Assembly (NCBI RefSeq): GCF_000816495.1
Contig: NZ_JXBK01000001.1
Coordinates: 2,422,512-2,486,511, forward strand
Reading direction: 5' to 3'
Origin: Acinetobacter harbinensis
Lineage (GTDB): Bacteria; Pseudomonadota; Gammaproteobacteria; Pseudomonadales; Moraxellaceae
Length of the DNA: 64,000 nt
Positions within the stretch are counted from its first letter, which is position 1; each line of letters begins with the position of its first letter. Shown here piece by piece: positions 37,948-46,985 of the stretch. The notes under the pieces were generated by a model that saw only the letters and a list, made by a program, of their open reading frames with translations, had not been told where the DNA came from and ran no database searches. Both the position numbers and the translations under genes were made by a program.

Positions 37948-38293
37948 TTAATAAATTCCACAAAATTTATGTACTGCAACACGATCAATTGCCGTTGAAT
38001 AATCAGTTAATTTTTTCATATCTGAGATGCCTATAATATTTACAAGTATAGAATAATCAAATTTAAAGCTACATTTTTTGATAGTTTTAGCATCAAAGAA
38101 AATTCGAACTTTATTTGAAGAATTTTCTATTTGATAACAACGCATTTTATCTGTGTTATCCACCTGATAAGATTTTTTAATGCGTCCTATCAGACTTTCT
38201 AAATATTTTGATGCATTCTGACCATTTAACACTCTGTTATCCAAAGAAACCTTTATAGGGCACAATACTATAAAAAATCATATAAACCTTCAT
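37948..38293 (-). pseudogene. Frameshifted ORF overlapping the HNH gene by ATGA
   Basis: An ATG at 38293 overlaps the TGA stop of the HNH gene by four bases, the usual sign of translational coupling. That frame reads MKVYMIFYSIVPYKGFFG and ends at TAA (38237-38239). The +1 frame is open from 38265 to 37948 and encodes about 105 residues (NGQNASKYLESLIGRIKKSY, NKVRIFFDAKTIKKCSFKFD). The simplest reading is one gene of about 115 codons broken by a single-base change near 38240-38265. Base composition matches the HNH gene. I do not recognise the product. A programmed +1 shift at CCC-T is possible but unsupported. Confidence 0.45.
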
Positions 38294-39189
38294 CTTATAC
38301 TTCCTATTATTTTTTTTAGCTCTTCAATTTTTAACAATGGTTTTCCTTTATGCAACATTCTATGACAGTTTGAACAAACAATTGCTAAATCATCTAATTT
38401 TGTCTCAACAAGACCATCCGCCTGATTTAATGGAATTAAATGATGAACTTCACAGAAATTATTACCTATCTCACCGTAAATAGCTTTAAAATTAAAAGTA
38501 CAAACTTCACATTCTAACTTTCCAGCTTGAGCTAATATTGTTTTCTTTTTCTGTTGAACTATTTCCCTGTTTCTTTCTCTAACTAAATGTGTTCTAAATC
38601 TTGGATTCCCTTCTACACCTATTATCTCATGATCAACATCAACCATATCCTCAAAGACTGTTTTATTACTAATATATTTTTGTACTCTTTGGACAAGATT
38701 CTGTGCCTCAGGTGATTGCGCATACCAAACGTTACTTTGCCCTATACCTCCTTTGACAGCTCTAGGAATTAATAAGTTTCTTTTCTGAAGAGGAACAAGA
38801 TATGCATCTGAAAAATTAGCCTCTATAAGATAAAAATCTAGTTTATTTTTTTCATGAAAACCAGATGCTTTTAATAATTTTTGAGGCTCTTTATAAACTT
38901 TTGCATTTTCATACCATCCAATAACTACCGTCCCACCACTATCAGGCCCTGCTGTCCATACGACAGTTACCTCATCTACAAACTCATCATCTTTATTAGC
39001 TCCTAATTTCTGGATATCAATTTTTCCGGAGGAACGGACATATCCAAATACTTTTTCATTTAGGTTAGTAAAATTACATACTTCATGACCAATTGAATGA
39101 TCATTGAAAGCACCCCCTCTACTCAAAATATCTCCATCTATTCCATTATAACTTTCCATCCAACCAACATTACAAAATAATATTGTCAT
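38290..39189 (-). CDS. HNH endonuclease with N-terminal putative sensor domain
   Basis: The 299-aa protein ends in a zinc-type HNH nuclease domain (about 225-295): CEVC, then CEVHHLIPLNQ (metal and catalytic His), and CSNCHRMLH with the Asn and final His. The N-terminal 150 residues contain GGAFNDHSIGHEVCNF, VVWTAGPDSGGTVVIGWYEN and AKVY. This pattern is reminiscent of EVE/PUA-like base-sensing domains, but I cannot confirm the family. The layout suggests a modification-dependent (type IV-like) restriction enzyme. The gene is much more AT-rich than its neighbours, starts 36 bp after the acnD terminator and overlaps a second, frameshifted ORF. Confidence 0.8.
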   Translation of the reverse strand: MTILFCNVGWMESYNGIDGDILSRGGAFNDHSIGHEVCNFTNLNEKVFGYVRSSGKIDIQKLGANKDDEFVDEVTVVWTAGPDSGGTVVIGWYENAKVYKEPQKLLKASGFHEKNKLDFYLIEANFSDAYLVPLQKRNLLIPRAVKGGIGQSNVWYAQSPEAQNLVQRVQKYISNKTVFEDMVDVDHEIIGVEGNPRFRTHLVRERNREIVQQKKKTILAQAGKLECEVCTFNFKAIYGEIGNNFCEVHHLIPLNQADGLVETKLDDLAIVCSNCHRMLHKGKPLLKIEELKKIIGSIR

Positions 39190-39220
39190 AACTAATCCTT
39201 AATTTTATTTTTCAATATAT

Positions 39221-39245
39221 AAAAAACCCCACTTCACAGTAGGGT
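39221..39245 (-). terminator. acnD terminator
   Basis: On the minus strand ACCCTACT/AGTGGGGT forms an 8-bp stem (with one U-G pair) around a 4-nt loop, followed by six T residues. It is 38 bp beyond the acnD stop. Confidence 0.82.
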
Positions 39246-39283
39246 CTTTTTATAACAATATCAATTACTTTTAAAACAAAATA

Positions 39284-41890
39284 TTAAGCCATATTCCCTT
39301 CTAAAAAGTCCTGTGCAAAACGCTGTAATACACCGCCTGCTTCATACACATGCACTTCTTCTTCAGTATCTAAACGGCAAGTCACTGCAACTTCAACCAC
39401 TTGATTTTTACCGTCTTCAGTCGCGCGCTCAATCACCAAAGTTAAGTCAGAACGTGGCGCAATATTACCCAGTACGCTATATAGCTCTGTACCATCTAGC
39501 GCTAACGTTTTACGGTCAATACCGGCTTTAAACTCAAGCGGTAATACCCCCATACCCACCAAATTGGTGCGGTGAATCCGCTCAAACCCTTCTGCCACAA
39601 TCACTTCTACACCCGCAAGACGAACACCTTTAGCAGCCCAATCACGGCTTGAACCCTGACCATAATCTTTACCGGCAATAATAATCAGCGGTTGTTTACG
39701 GTTCATATACACTTCAATGGCTTCCCACATCCGCATTACTTCGCCTTCTGGTTCCACCCGTGCTTTTGAGCCTTGTTTTATGCTGCCATCGGAACGGCGC
39801 ACCATTTCATTAAACAATTTCGGATTGGCAAAAGTGGCGCGCTGCGTAGTCAGATGGTCACCGCGATGAGTCGCATACGAGTTAAAGTCTTCTTCTGGCA
39901 CGCCCATTTTGGCCAAATATTCACCCGAGGCACTGTCTAACACAATCGCATTGGAAGGCGATAAATGATCGGTGGTGATGTTGTCACCTAAAATGGCCAA
40001 TGGACGCATATTGCTTAAAGTGCGCGGTGCAGCCAATGCGCCTTCCCAATATGGCGGACGACGAATGTAGGTACTTTGCGGACGCCAATCATACAGTGGA
40101 CTTGCTGCTTTAACCGCCTCGCCCAAATCAAACATTGGAATATAAACTTTACGGAACTGTTCCGGCTTAACCGATTTGGCCACCAAAGCATCAATTTCTG
40201 CATCACTTGGCCAAATGTCTTTTAGGTAAATCGGTTGACCGTTTTGATCATTGCCTAAACTGTCCTTTTCAATATCAAAACGAATGGTTCCGGCAATGGC
40301 ATAGGCCACAACCAACGGTGGTGATGCCAAAAAGGCTTGTTTGGCATAAGGATGAATACGACCGTCAAAATTACGATTGCCCGAAAGCACTGCGGTTGAG
40401 TACAAATCACGTTCGATAATTTCTTGCTGAATTTGTGGATCAAGCGCGCCCGACATCCCATTACAGGTGGTGCAAGCATAGGCCACAATCCCAAAGCCCA
40501 TTTTTTCTAAATCGTGCAACACGCCCGCTTCTTCTAAATATAACGCCGCCGCTTTAGAACCGGGTGCAAAAGAGGATTTTACCCAAGGTTTACGCGTTAA
40601 GCCCAACTCATTGGCTTTACGTGCCAGTAAACCTGCCGCCACCGTATTACGGGGGTTGGAAGTATTGGTACATGAGGTAATCGCAGCAATAATAATGGCA
40701 CCATCGGGCATTAAACCATCGGTACGGTGTTCCACCACGCCAGCAATACCTTTGGCTTTTAAATCGGCTGTTGATACACGCGCATGTGGATTAGAGGGTC
40801 CGGCAATATTGCGTGTTACTGTGGATAAATCAAAACGTAAGATACGGGGATACTGCGCCTCTTTCATCTGAGCGCCCCACAAGCCAATTTCTTTGGCGTA
40901 GGTTTCAACTAATTTAATTTGTTCAGCTTCACGGCCGGTTAAGGTCAAATAATCCAGCGTATTTTGGTCGATATAGAACATGGCTGCGGTTGCGCCATAT
41001 TCTGGGGTCATATTGGAAATTGTGGCGCGATCGCCCACCGACATGCTGTCTGCACCTTCGCCAAAGAACTCTAAATAAGCGCCCACTACGCGCTCTTGAC
41101 GTAAAAATTCTGTCAAAGCCAAGACAATATCGGTGGCGGTAATACCGGCTTGACGCTGCCCGACAAATTCAACCCCAATAATATCTGGTACACGCATCCA
41201 AGAAGCACGACCGAGCATGACATTTTCTGCTTCTAAACCGCCCACTCCAATCGAGATCACGCCCAACGCATCGGTATGCGGCGTATGTGAGTCCGTACCG
41301 ACGCAGGTATCAGGGAATGCCACACCGTCGCGATTTTGAATCACAGGTGACATTTTTTCTAAGTTAATTTGATGCATGATGCCGTTACCGGCAGGAATCA
41401 CATCAACATTTTCAAAGGCCGTTTTGGTCCATTCAATAAAATGAAAACGATCTTCATTACGACGATCTTCAATGGCACGGTTTTTCGCAAACGCGTCTGG
41501 ATCGGAACCACCAAATTCCACCGCCAAAGAATGATCGACAATCAACTGGGTCGGAACCACGGGATTAACTTTAGATGGATCGCCACCTTGTTCCGCAATC
41601 GCATCACGCAAACCGGCCAAATCCACCAAAGCCGTTTGACCCAAAATATCATGGCAGACCACGCGTGCTGGATACCACGGAAAGTCCTGTTCTTGTTTAT
41701 GCTTAATCAGCTGCGTTAAAGACTGGGTTAAAATGGCCGGATCGCAGCGGCGCACCAATTGTTCAGCCAGCACTTTTGAGGTATAGGGAAGTTTGTTGTA
41801 CGCACCTGACTGAATATCTTCTACGGCTTGGCGCACGTCAAAATATTCAAGCTGGGTATTTTGCAGGGGTTTACGGTAGTTGTTATTCAT
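39284..41890 (-). CDS. acnD: AcnD-type Fe/S aconitate / 2-methylisocitrate dehydratase
   Basis: An 868-aa aconitase-family enzyme. The [4Fe-4S] cysteines lie in TSCTNTSNP and CTTCNGMSG, and the substrate and swivel domain signatures GTDSHTPHTDALGVI, MTPEYGA, YGQGSSRDWAAKG and GDNITTDHLSP are present. The opening (RKPLQNTQLEYFDVRQAVE, LVRRCDPA) and the length match AcnD, which with PrpF dehydrates 2-methylcitrate in propionate breakdown. No prp gene is adjacent, so it could instead serve as a housekeeping aconitase. AcnA is the main alternative name. Confidence 0.85.
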   Translation of the reverse strand: MNNNYRKPLQNTQLEYFDVRQAVEDIQSGAYNKLPYTSKVLAEQLVRRCDPAILTQSLTQLIKHKQEQDFPWYPARVVCHDILGQTALVDLAGLRDAIAEQGGDPSKVNPVVPTQLIVDHSLAVEFGGSDPDAFAKNRAIEDRRNEDRFHFIEWTKTAFENVDVIPAGNGIMHQINLEKMSPVIQNRDGVAFPDTCVGTDSHTPHTDALGVISIGVGGLEAENVMLGRASWMRVPDIIGVEFVGQRQAGITATDIVLALTEFLRQERVVGAYLEFFGEGADSMSVGDRATISNMTPEYGATAAMFYIDQNTLDYLTLTGREAEQIKLVETYAKEIGLWGAQMKEAQYPRILRFDLSTVTRNIAGPSNPHARVSTADLKAKGIAGVVEHRTDGLMPDGAIIIAAITSCTNTSNPRNTVAAGLLARKANELGLTRKPWVKSSFAPGSKAAALYLEEAGVLHDLEKMGFGIVAYACTTCNGMSGALDPQIQQEIIERDLYSTAVLSGNRNFDGRIHPYAKQAFLASPPLVVAYAIAGTIRFDIEKDSLGNDQNGQPIYLKDIWPSDAEIDALVAKSVKPEQFRKVYIPMFDLGEAVKAASPLYDWRPQSTYIRRPPYWEGALAAPRTLSNMRPLAILGDNITTDHLSPSNAIVLDSASGEYLAKMGVPEEDFNSYATHRGDHLTTQRATFANPKLFNEMVRRSDGSIKQGSKARVEPEGEVMRMWEAIEVYMNRKQPLIIIAGKDYGQGSSRDWAAKGVRLAGVEVIVAEGFERIHRTNLVGMGVLPLEFKAGIDRKTLALDGTELYSVLGNIAPRSDLTLVIERATEDGKNQVVEVAVTCRLDTEEEVHVYEAGGVLQRFAQDFLEGNMA

Positions 41891-42150
41891 AGCGTAGCGG
41901 CCTCTAGAGCGTTTTTTCTTGCTGTGTATTGTTGTAGATTGCGAACAATCGGTTCACAGGCATTGTACGCTTGGCAAAAGCCATTTCCCAAATCTTATAT
42001 ATTTCATATATTTAGCTATAAAAATATGGGTTTTTGAAATATTTCATTACATATGATTTTGAATATCTGCACTAAATGTGCTTTTTTCGGCAAAATAGTG
42101 GAAAATTGAGCTAATTCTTTAGTATTAGATACAGCATACGAGCGTAATAA

Positions 42151-42873
42151 ATGAACAATTTAGCTTTCTCTGCCTTCACCTTAAACGGTGTAGATGCACA
42201 AAAATTCCTGCAAGGACAAGTCACCCTAAATGTTGAGGCTTTGGCTGAAAACGTGACACGCTATACTGCCATCTGTAATTTAAAAGGTCGTATTCAGTTT
42301 GGACTGTGGTTAAAAAAATGTACTGCAGAAAGTTTTGAGCTGGTGACCACAGCAGATCAAAGTGAAGAATTTGCCACGCATATTAAAAAATTTGGTGCAT
42401 TTGCCAAGATGAAATTGGAGCAAATCGCACCGGTATTTCCAATTTTAAATGGGGATCACACAGACTTTTCTAGCACTGAAAGCGATATAAATTTATGGCA
42501 ACGTCAAGCCATTGAAAGCGGTCAAGCGTGGATTTCTGCACACACCACAGGACTGTTTCAACCGCAAGAATTGCGCCTGCACCAACGTGAAGGCGTGCAC
42601 TATGACAAAGGTTGTTATATTGGTCAGGAAATTATTGCGCGCTTGTGGTTTAAAGCCAAACCGAAACATTGGTTGCATTTGGTACAAGGCACAGGTGATG
42701 CACCAGACGTGGCCAGCAAGCTGCATAATGATGTGGAAGTAGTGAATAGCATTGCCATTGCTGGCGGTTATCAAGCTTTGGTGGTGGCAAAACCGGCTGC
42801 GCTAGAAGCGTTGGGTTTACAGGTTTTAGAGTTGCCGGAAAGTTTACGTGGTGATGTGGCACGTGATCAGTAA
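42151..42873 (+). CDS. ygfZ: Folate-binding Fe/S maturation protein YgfZ
   Basis: A 240-aa member of the GcvT-like folate-binding family that supports repair or assembly of some Fe/S enzymes such as MiaB. The diagnostic motif KGCYIGQE (about 155-162) contains the essential Cys. The N-terminal ALNGVDAQKFLQGQVTLN-like stretch matches the YgfZ opening. E. coli YgfZ is longer (about 326 aa); shorter forms occur in Acinetobacter-type species, so this need not be a truncation. It is divergent from acnD, an Fe/S enzyme. Confidence 0.88.
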   Translation: MNNLAFSAFTLNGVDAQKFLQGQVTLNVEALAENVTRYTAICNLKGRIQFGLWLKKCTAESFELVTTADQSEEFATHIKKFGAFAKMKLEQIAPVFPILNGDHTDFSSTESDINLWQRQAIESGQAWISAHTTGLFQPQELRLHQREGVHYDKGCYIGQEIIARLWFKAKPKHWLHLVQGTGDAPDVASKLHNDVEVVNSIAIAGGYQALVVAKPAALEALGLQVLELPESLRGDVARDQ

Positions 42874-42934
42874 CGACATCAAGTAAAAGTCTGAAGCATT
42901 TAGCTTTCAGTGGCGCGCTCGTTAAGGAAATGGT

Positions 42935-43333
42935 ATGAGAACAATCGATTTTATAATCATGATGGCTCTGACTGTATTCTGCGCGAGCGCTGCTTTTGCG
43001 TGTGAGCCAATAGCACTCAATTGGGATCAATTTTATGCGCTCAATGATCAAAATAAGGATAAAAAAATTCAGCGCAGTGAATGGCAAAATTTAAATTTTA
43101 ACGGTTCAAACTATGATGCAGGCTTTGAGTCTTCTTTGCCGCGCGCACAAATTTTTCAGCAAATGGATAAAAATAAAAATGGCACTCTTGAGGAGCAGGA
43201 AGTTTACGATCTGTATCTATATCTACCCAATCCCTGTGCGGACTTTGATATGAGAAAGAATATGCCGGATCAAAAGGCAGATTGGTTTTCACTGCAAAAA
43301 ATCAGCGCATTTTTTAATGAATTATTTGATTAA
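42935..43333 (+). CDS. Secreted EF-hand calcium-binding protein
   Basis: A 132-aa protein with a signal peptide (about 1-22, hydrophobic IIMMALTVFCASAAFA, cleavage likely before CEPI). If Cys23 is lipidated it would be a lipoprotein, but the box SAAFAC is not ideal. Two EF-hand loops are visible: DQNKDKKIQRSEW (about 35-47) and DKNKNGTLEEQEV (about 77-89), with Asp/Asn ligands at positions 1, 3, 5 and Glu at 12. It probably binds Ca2+ in the periplasm. AAGGA lies 6 nt before the ATG. Confidence 0.82.
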   Translation: MRTIDFIIMMALTVFCASAAFACEPIALNWDQFYALNDQNKDKKIQRSEWQNLNFNGSNYDAGFESSLPRAQIFQQMDKNKNGTLEEQEVYDLYLYLPNPCADFDMRKNMPDQKADWFSLQKISAFFNELFD

Positions 43334-43362
43334 GAACTTATTCTGCAGTAGTCATAAGTTTA

Positions 43363-43390
43363 AAAAAGCCTCCCTATGCGGAGGCTTTTT
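43363..43390. terminator. Bidirectional terminator between EF-hand gene and 83-aa gene
   Basis: An 11-bp perfect stem AAAAAGCCTCC/GGAGGCTTTTT with a CTATGC loop serves both convergent genes. Confidence 0.9.
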
Positions 43391-43397
43391 AGATGAC

Positions 43398-43649
43398 TTA
43401 CAAATTAAAATCGTGAAAAAGTTTATTCATATCTTTAATGACATAATCTTTAAAATGATAGGCACGTGCATGTTTTGCATCAATACGCGCGGTATGACCT
43501 TCATATTCAAAGATATAAACGCGGTCTTCTTTGCTCACCAAAAAGTTTTTGCCTAATCTCATCAACAATGCATCAAATTTGTCTTCATCTGGAATCGTGT
43601 CATCCAAATTAATTTGTTCATATGCCCGTTTAATACCTTTGATGAACAT
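43398..43649 (-). CDS. Hypothetical protein, 83 aa
   Basis: A soluble, charged protein (PDEDKFDALLMRLGKNFLVS, DRVYIFEYEGHTARIDAKHA). I do not recognise a family. It has no signal peptide or membrane helix. It ends 8 bp before a strong bidirectional terminator, its codon use resembles its neighbours, and no longer ORF overlaps it, so it is probably real. The ribosome binding site (GAGTAG) is weak. Confidence 0.65.
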   Translation of the reverse strand: MFIKGIKRAYEQINLDDTIPDEDKFDALLMRLGKNFLVSKEDRVYIFEYEGHTARIDAKHARAYHFKDYVIKDMNKLFHDFNL

Positions 43650-43997
43650 TCAACTACTCGCAATTTTATTAAGCGCTGATTTAACCAAACATTGAGGCAA
43701 AAGCAAAGTGAAGTTCGCAGCTCGTCACCTTTTTATCTGTCGTGAAGCAATTTTAGTTAGAATTTTAAAGGTTAAAAAGCGCATGCTTTCATGATTTAAA
43801 ATTGCTGTGCTGGATATCAAGCTTCTTAGGCTTAAATTAAATACAGATAAGCAAGCGATTGATCAAAACTTATAGCAATACACAAATCATATATTTACAT
43901 TTATGCAATAAAACTTATCATGTGGTACTGAGTTTTCTACTGACATTCCTAAACACATAAATGGAATTATGTGCCTGTTTATAAAAGGTTTAAAAAT
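43650..43997. other. Intergenic region upstream of the SEL1 gene
   Basis: About 350 bp of AT-rich DNA between two divergently oriented genes. It must hold both promoters. I could not define a convincing -35/-10 pair, and I see no ORF or RNA gene. Confidence 0.45.
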
Positions 43998-44804
43998 ATG
44001 AAAAAAATTATACTTGCAAGCATTTTAGCCTTATCTTCACATCTTGCACTTGCAGAGATGACCAGCAATTCTGTCGATCCTGCCTTTGCTAAAATTGAAA
44101 GCTTGGTGAAAACCAATGATATGACAGGCGCGTATCAAGAATTGGAAAAACTGGCCAAAAGCGGCAATCCACAAGCGATTTATAACTTGGGTTATTTAAC
44201 TCAAACTGGTCAAGGCACCCCTCAAAATGAGAAAAAGGCCATCGAGCTTTATGAGGCTTCGGCCAAAAAAGACTATCCGGTGGCCAACTATGTGTTGGGT
44301 AAAAGCTATATGGCCGGCACCTTAGGCCTAAAACAAGACACGAAAAAAGCCAAACAATATTTAGAAAAAGCCTCTAATCAAGGCTTTGCCGATGCCAGTA
44401 TTGATTTAGCGATTTTATTATTTGCAGAAAACACCCCTGCTTCTGAAAAATTAGCCTTACAAAAATTGGAGCCTTTAATTCAAAAAGGCAACTATCAAGC
44501 AATTCATGCCAAAGCCTTATATGACATTAGTTTAGGCTTTAAAAATAAAAATGAAGCGCCCATTAAACAGGGCTTAAAAAGCATTCAGGATTTGGCACAA
44601 AAAGGCTATATCCCTGCGCTGATGGCTGTGGGCAATATGTTTGCCAATGGCAAAATTGTTCCGCAGAACCTACCCGAAGCGCAGAAAATATTCTCAGCCT
44701 TGGCCAAAGAAAATATCCCACAAGCCAAAGAATCCTTGGCTGTGGTGGATAAAATGATGGCCGAACAAGCCAAAGCACCCGCGAAAGCCATAAAGAAAAG
44801 CTAA
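43998..44804 (+). CDS. Secreted SEL1-like tetratricopeptide repeat protein
   Basis: A 268-aa protein with a signal peptide (KKIILASILALSSHLALA, cleavage about residue 20) followed by SEL1-type repeats of about 36 residues. Clear repeats are AIYNLGYLTQTGQGTPQNEK, ANYVLGKSYMAGTLGLKQDT and the C-terminal ALMAVGNMFANGKIVPQN. Such proteins usually scaffold protein contacts in the periplasm. The frame is open nine codons upstream from a GTG. The ATG at 43998 is chosen for its signal peptide and the AAAAGG before it. Confidence 0.85.
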   Translation: MKKIILASILALSSHLALAEMTSNSVDPAFAKIESLVKTNDMTGAYQELEKLAKSGNPQAIYNLGYLTQTGQGTPQNEKKAIELYEASAKKDYPVANYVLGKSYMAGTLGLKQDTKKAKQYLEKASNQGFADASIDLAILLFAENTPASEKLALQKLEPLIQKGNYQAIHAKALYDISLGFKNKNEAPIKQGLKSIQDLAQKGYIPALMAVGNMFANGKIVPQNLPEAQKIFSALAKENIPQAKESLAVVDKMMAEQAKAPAKAIKKS

Positions 44805-44827
44805 TTTTATGATGAAATTTTAAGTTA

Positions 44828-44857
44828 AAAAAAGCCGCAGCTGATGCGGCTTTTTTT
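44828..44857. terminator. Bidirectional terminator between SEL1 gene and AEC transporter
   Basis: AGCCGCA/TGCGGCT with a 5-nt loop is flanked by seven A and seven T residues. It lies 24 bp after the SEL1 stop and 14 bp from the AEC stop. Confidence 0.88.
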
Positions 44858-44870
44858 AACATTAAAATAT

Positions 44871-45797
44871 TTACCACCACACAGTAATTAAGCCACTAAT
44901 CAACATAAAGCCCAACAGCGTACTAAGCATTAATGCACTTAAAGCTTTATCGCTTAAGCCGTAATTCTGCCCAAAAATACCAAAGATAATCGGCATTGGT
45001 AAAGCGGCCAACAGCGTACCAGCATAACGCATCTCTTGCGTTACATTGGGTAAAACACTTAAGAGAATAAAAATTGTGAGCGGCATTAGCACCAGTTTCA
45101 GCAGTACCAAAATTATGCTTTGTAGGTCGATGGCTTTTAAGCTCATTCCTACCAAGCTGCCGCCAATCACAAATAAAGCCACCGGTGATGCCGTTTTACC
45201 CAACATAGCTAATACCTGTATCAGGGATAATGGCAGTTGCAGCTTAAACAGCACACACAACATGCCAAATACAATAGACAAAATAATGGGGTTTTTAGCG
45301 ACATTTTTCAGTGTTTGCTGAACCACGGCAGCAGTGCTTTGATGTTGATGAATCCCCGCTTCGGCCAGAATTAAAGTTAATGCCACAATCAATAAATTTT
45401 CAATGATTAGGGTTAAAGACAAATAAACTGCCGCTTGTTGCCCAATGAGTAGCGTCAGGATGGCCGTACCGATAAAACCGGTATTCGACATCGACGCGCC
45501 CATCGACAGCACGGCTGATTCACTTAAACGGCAACGAAAGTATTGATGATACAACGCAAAAGCCACGGCAAAAACCAGCAGTGAACCACCGGCATAACCG
45601 ATAAAATAACTGCTGTTCCAAATTTCATCAAAACGTCGACTGGCCAAAGCCAAGAATAAAAATGCCGGTAACGAAATTTTAAAGACAAACTGGCTTAGGC
45701 CTTGAATATGCTCGGGTAAAATAAATTTAAATTTTACACAAACAAAACCCAACAGCAGCAGCAAGCAGATGGGTAAAATCACTGTTAAAACCACCAC
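44871..45797 (-). CDS. AEC-family (auxin efflux carrier-like) transporter
   Basis: A 308-aa integral membrane protein with about 10 helices in two inverted five-helix halves. GFVCVKFKFILPEHIQGLSQFVF and the cross-over AVLSMGASMSNTGFIGTAIL, with the conserved NxGF motif, are typical of the AEC/MdcF family. Members export or import small organic acids such as malate or malonate. The substrate cannot be predicted. It lies 49 bp after the Old Yellow Enzyme gene and may share its transcript. Confidence 0.86.
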   Translation of the reverse strand: MVVLTVILPICLLLLLGFVCVKFKFILPEHIQGLSQFVFKISLPAFLFLALASRRFDEIWNSSYFIGYAGGSLLVFAVAFALYHQYFRCRLSESAVLSMGASMSNTGFIGTAILTLLIGQQAAVYLSLTLIIENLLIVALTLILAEAGIHQHQSTAAVVQQTLKNVAKNPIILSIVFGMLCVLFKLQLPLSLIQVLAMLGKTASPVALFVIGGSLVGMSLKAIDLQSIILVLLKLVLMPLTIFILLSVLPNVTQEMRYAGTLLAALPMPIIFGIFGQNYGLSDKALSALMLSTLLGFMLISGLITVWW

Positions 45798-45846
45798 TGC
45801 TCCTTAGATTTGAATAGGCCGTCATCGTCTGTAGCGATTAAATTAC

Positions 45847-46974
45847 TTAGTCTGCAATTTGCGTCGCAAAAGGCTGAAATAAAGATTTCACTTCATGCGG
45901 CTGACAGCGTAAATACTGCGGTGCAATCGCAATTTTTGCCCCTAATTTTGCCGCAGCATGCCACGGCCAGCGTGGGTCATAGAGCATGGCGCGCGCCAAG
46001 CCAATGGCATCGGCATCGCCATTTTGTAAAATGCTCTCCGCCTGTGTCGCTTCGGTAATCATGCCCACAGCAATCACTGGAATATGTACCACCTGCTTCA
46101 CGGCATGGGCAAAAGGCACTTGATAGTTAGCCCCAATGGCAATGTCTTGCTTGACATGCAAACCACCGCTTGAGACATGAATATACACTGCCCCCAGTTG
46201 TTCTAGCGCTTTAGACAGTCCCACGGCCGATTCAACATCCCAGCTGTCTTGCCCCTCCATCCAATCGGTTGCCGAAATACGAATGCCGACTGGATAATGT
46301 GCAGGAACCGCATTTTTTATGGCTTGCAGCACTTCTAGGGTTAAACGAATACGGTTCTCAAAACTGCCACCATATTCATCCTGTCGTTGATTGGACAAAG
46401 GCGACATGAATTGATGCAACAGATAACCATGTGCAGCATGCAGTTCAATCAAATCAAAACCGGCATCCACGGCGCGTACAGCAGCAGCGGCAAAGTCAGC
46501 AATAACTTTTTGAATTTCGTCATGGCTTAAGGCATGTGGGGCATGTTCATGGGCTTGAAATGGAATGTCGCTGGCCGAAACAGTTTGCCAACCGTGTGCA
46601 TCTTCGGGTTTAAACTGAGCTTTACCGCCCCACGGTTTATCGGTTGAGGCTTTGCGACCCGCATGCGCCAACTGAATGGCAAAAGGCATCGGCGATAAAG
46701 ATTTTACTTTCACCAATAACGCTTTGATTTGTGCGCGCTGTAAATCATTCCACAGGCCTAAATCGGCATAACTGATACGCCCTTCTGGCTGCACAGCCGT
46801 GGCTTCAACAATACACAGCCCTGCACCAGACAAGGCATAATTGGCCCATTGCTGCTCGTGCCAATACGTCACTTCACCGCTGTCTGTGGCGGAGTACTGA
46901 CACATCGGTGCAATCACAATTTTATTGTTTAGCTTTAACGTTCCAAACTGAATGGGTTCAAATAATAAAGACAC
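45847..46974 (-). CDS. NADH:flavin oxidoreductase, Old Yellow Enzyme family (YqjM-like)
   Basis: A 375-aa FMN-dependent TIM-barrel ene-reductase. NKIVIAPMCQYSA (about 17-29) carries the Cys of the thermophilic-like (YqjM) class. QLAHAGRKA contains the substrate-binding His. FDLIELHAAHGYLLHQFMSP, NQRQDEYGGSFENR and the phosphate-binding region DADAIGLARAML are conserved. It would reduce activated C=C bonds using NAD(P)H. The gene is 11 bp downstream of a TonB-dependent receptor. The physiological substrate is unknown. Confidence 0.88.
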   Translation of the reverse strand: MSLLFEPIQFGTLKLNNKIVIAPMCQYSATDSGEVTYWHEQQWANYALSGAGLCIVEATAVQPEGRISYADLGLWNDLQRAQIKALLVKVKSLSPMPFAIQLAHAGRKASTDKPWGGKAQFKPEDAHGWQTVSASDIPFQAHEHAPHALSHDEIQKVIADFAAAAVRAVDAGFDLIELHAAHGYLLHQFMSPLSNQRQDEYGGSFENRIRLTLEVLQAIKNAVPAHYPVGIRISATDWMEGQDSWDVESAVGLSKALEQLGAVYIHVSSGGLHVKQDIAIGANYQVPFAHAVKQVVHIPVIAVGMITEATQAESILQNGDADAIGLARAMLYDPRWPWHAAAKLGAKIAIAPQYLRCQPHEVKSLFQPFATQIAD

Positions 46975-46985
46975 GCTGATTCTCC

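Noticed and set aside
37842-38036. A 64-codon plus-strand frame in the HNH island
   Set aside because: It is Phe/Asn/Ile-rich low-complexity sequence with no ribosome binding site, and it overlaps the more convincing minus-strand frame.
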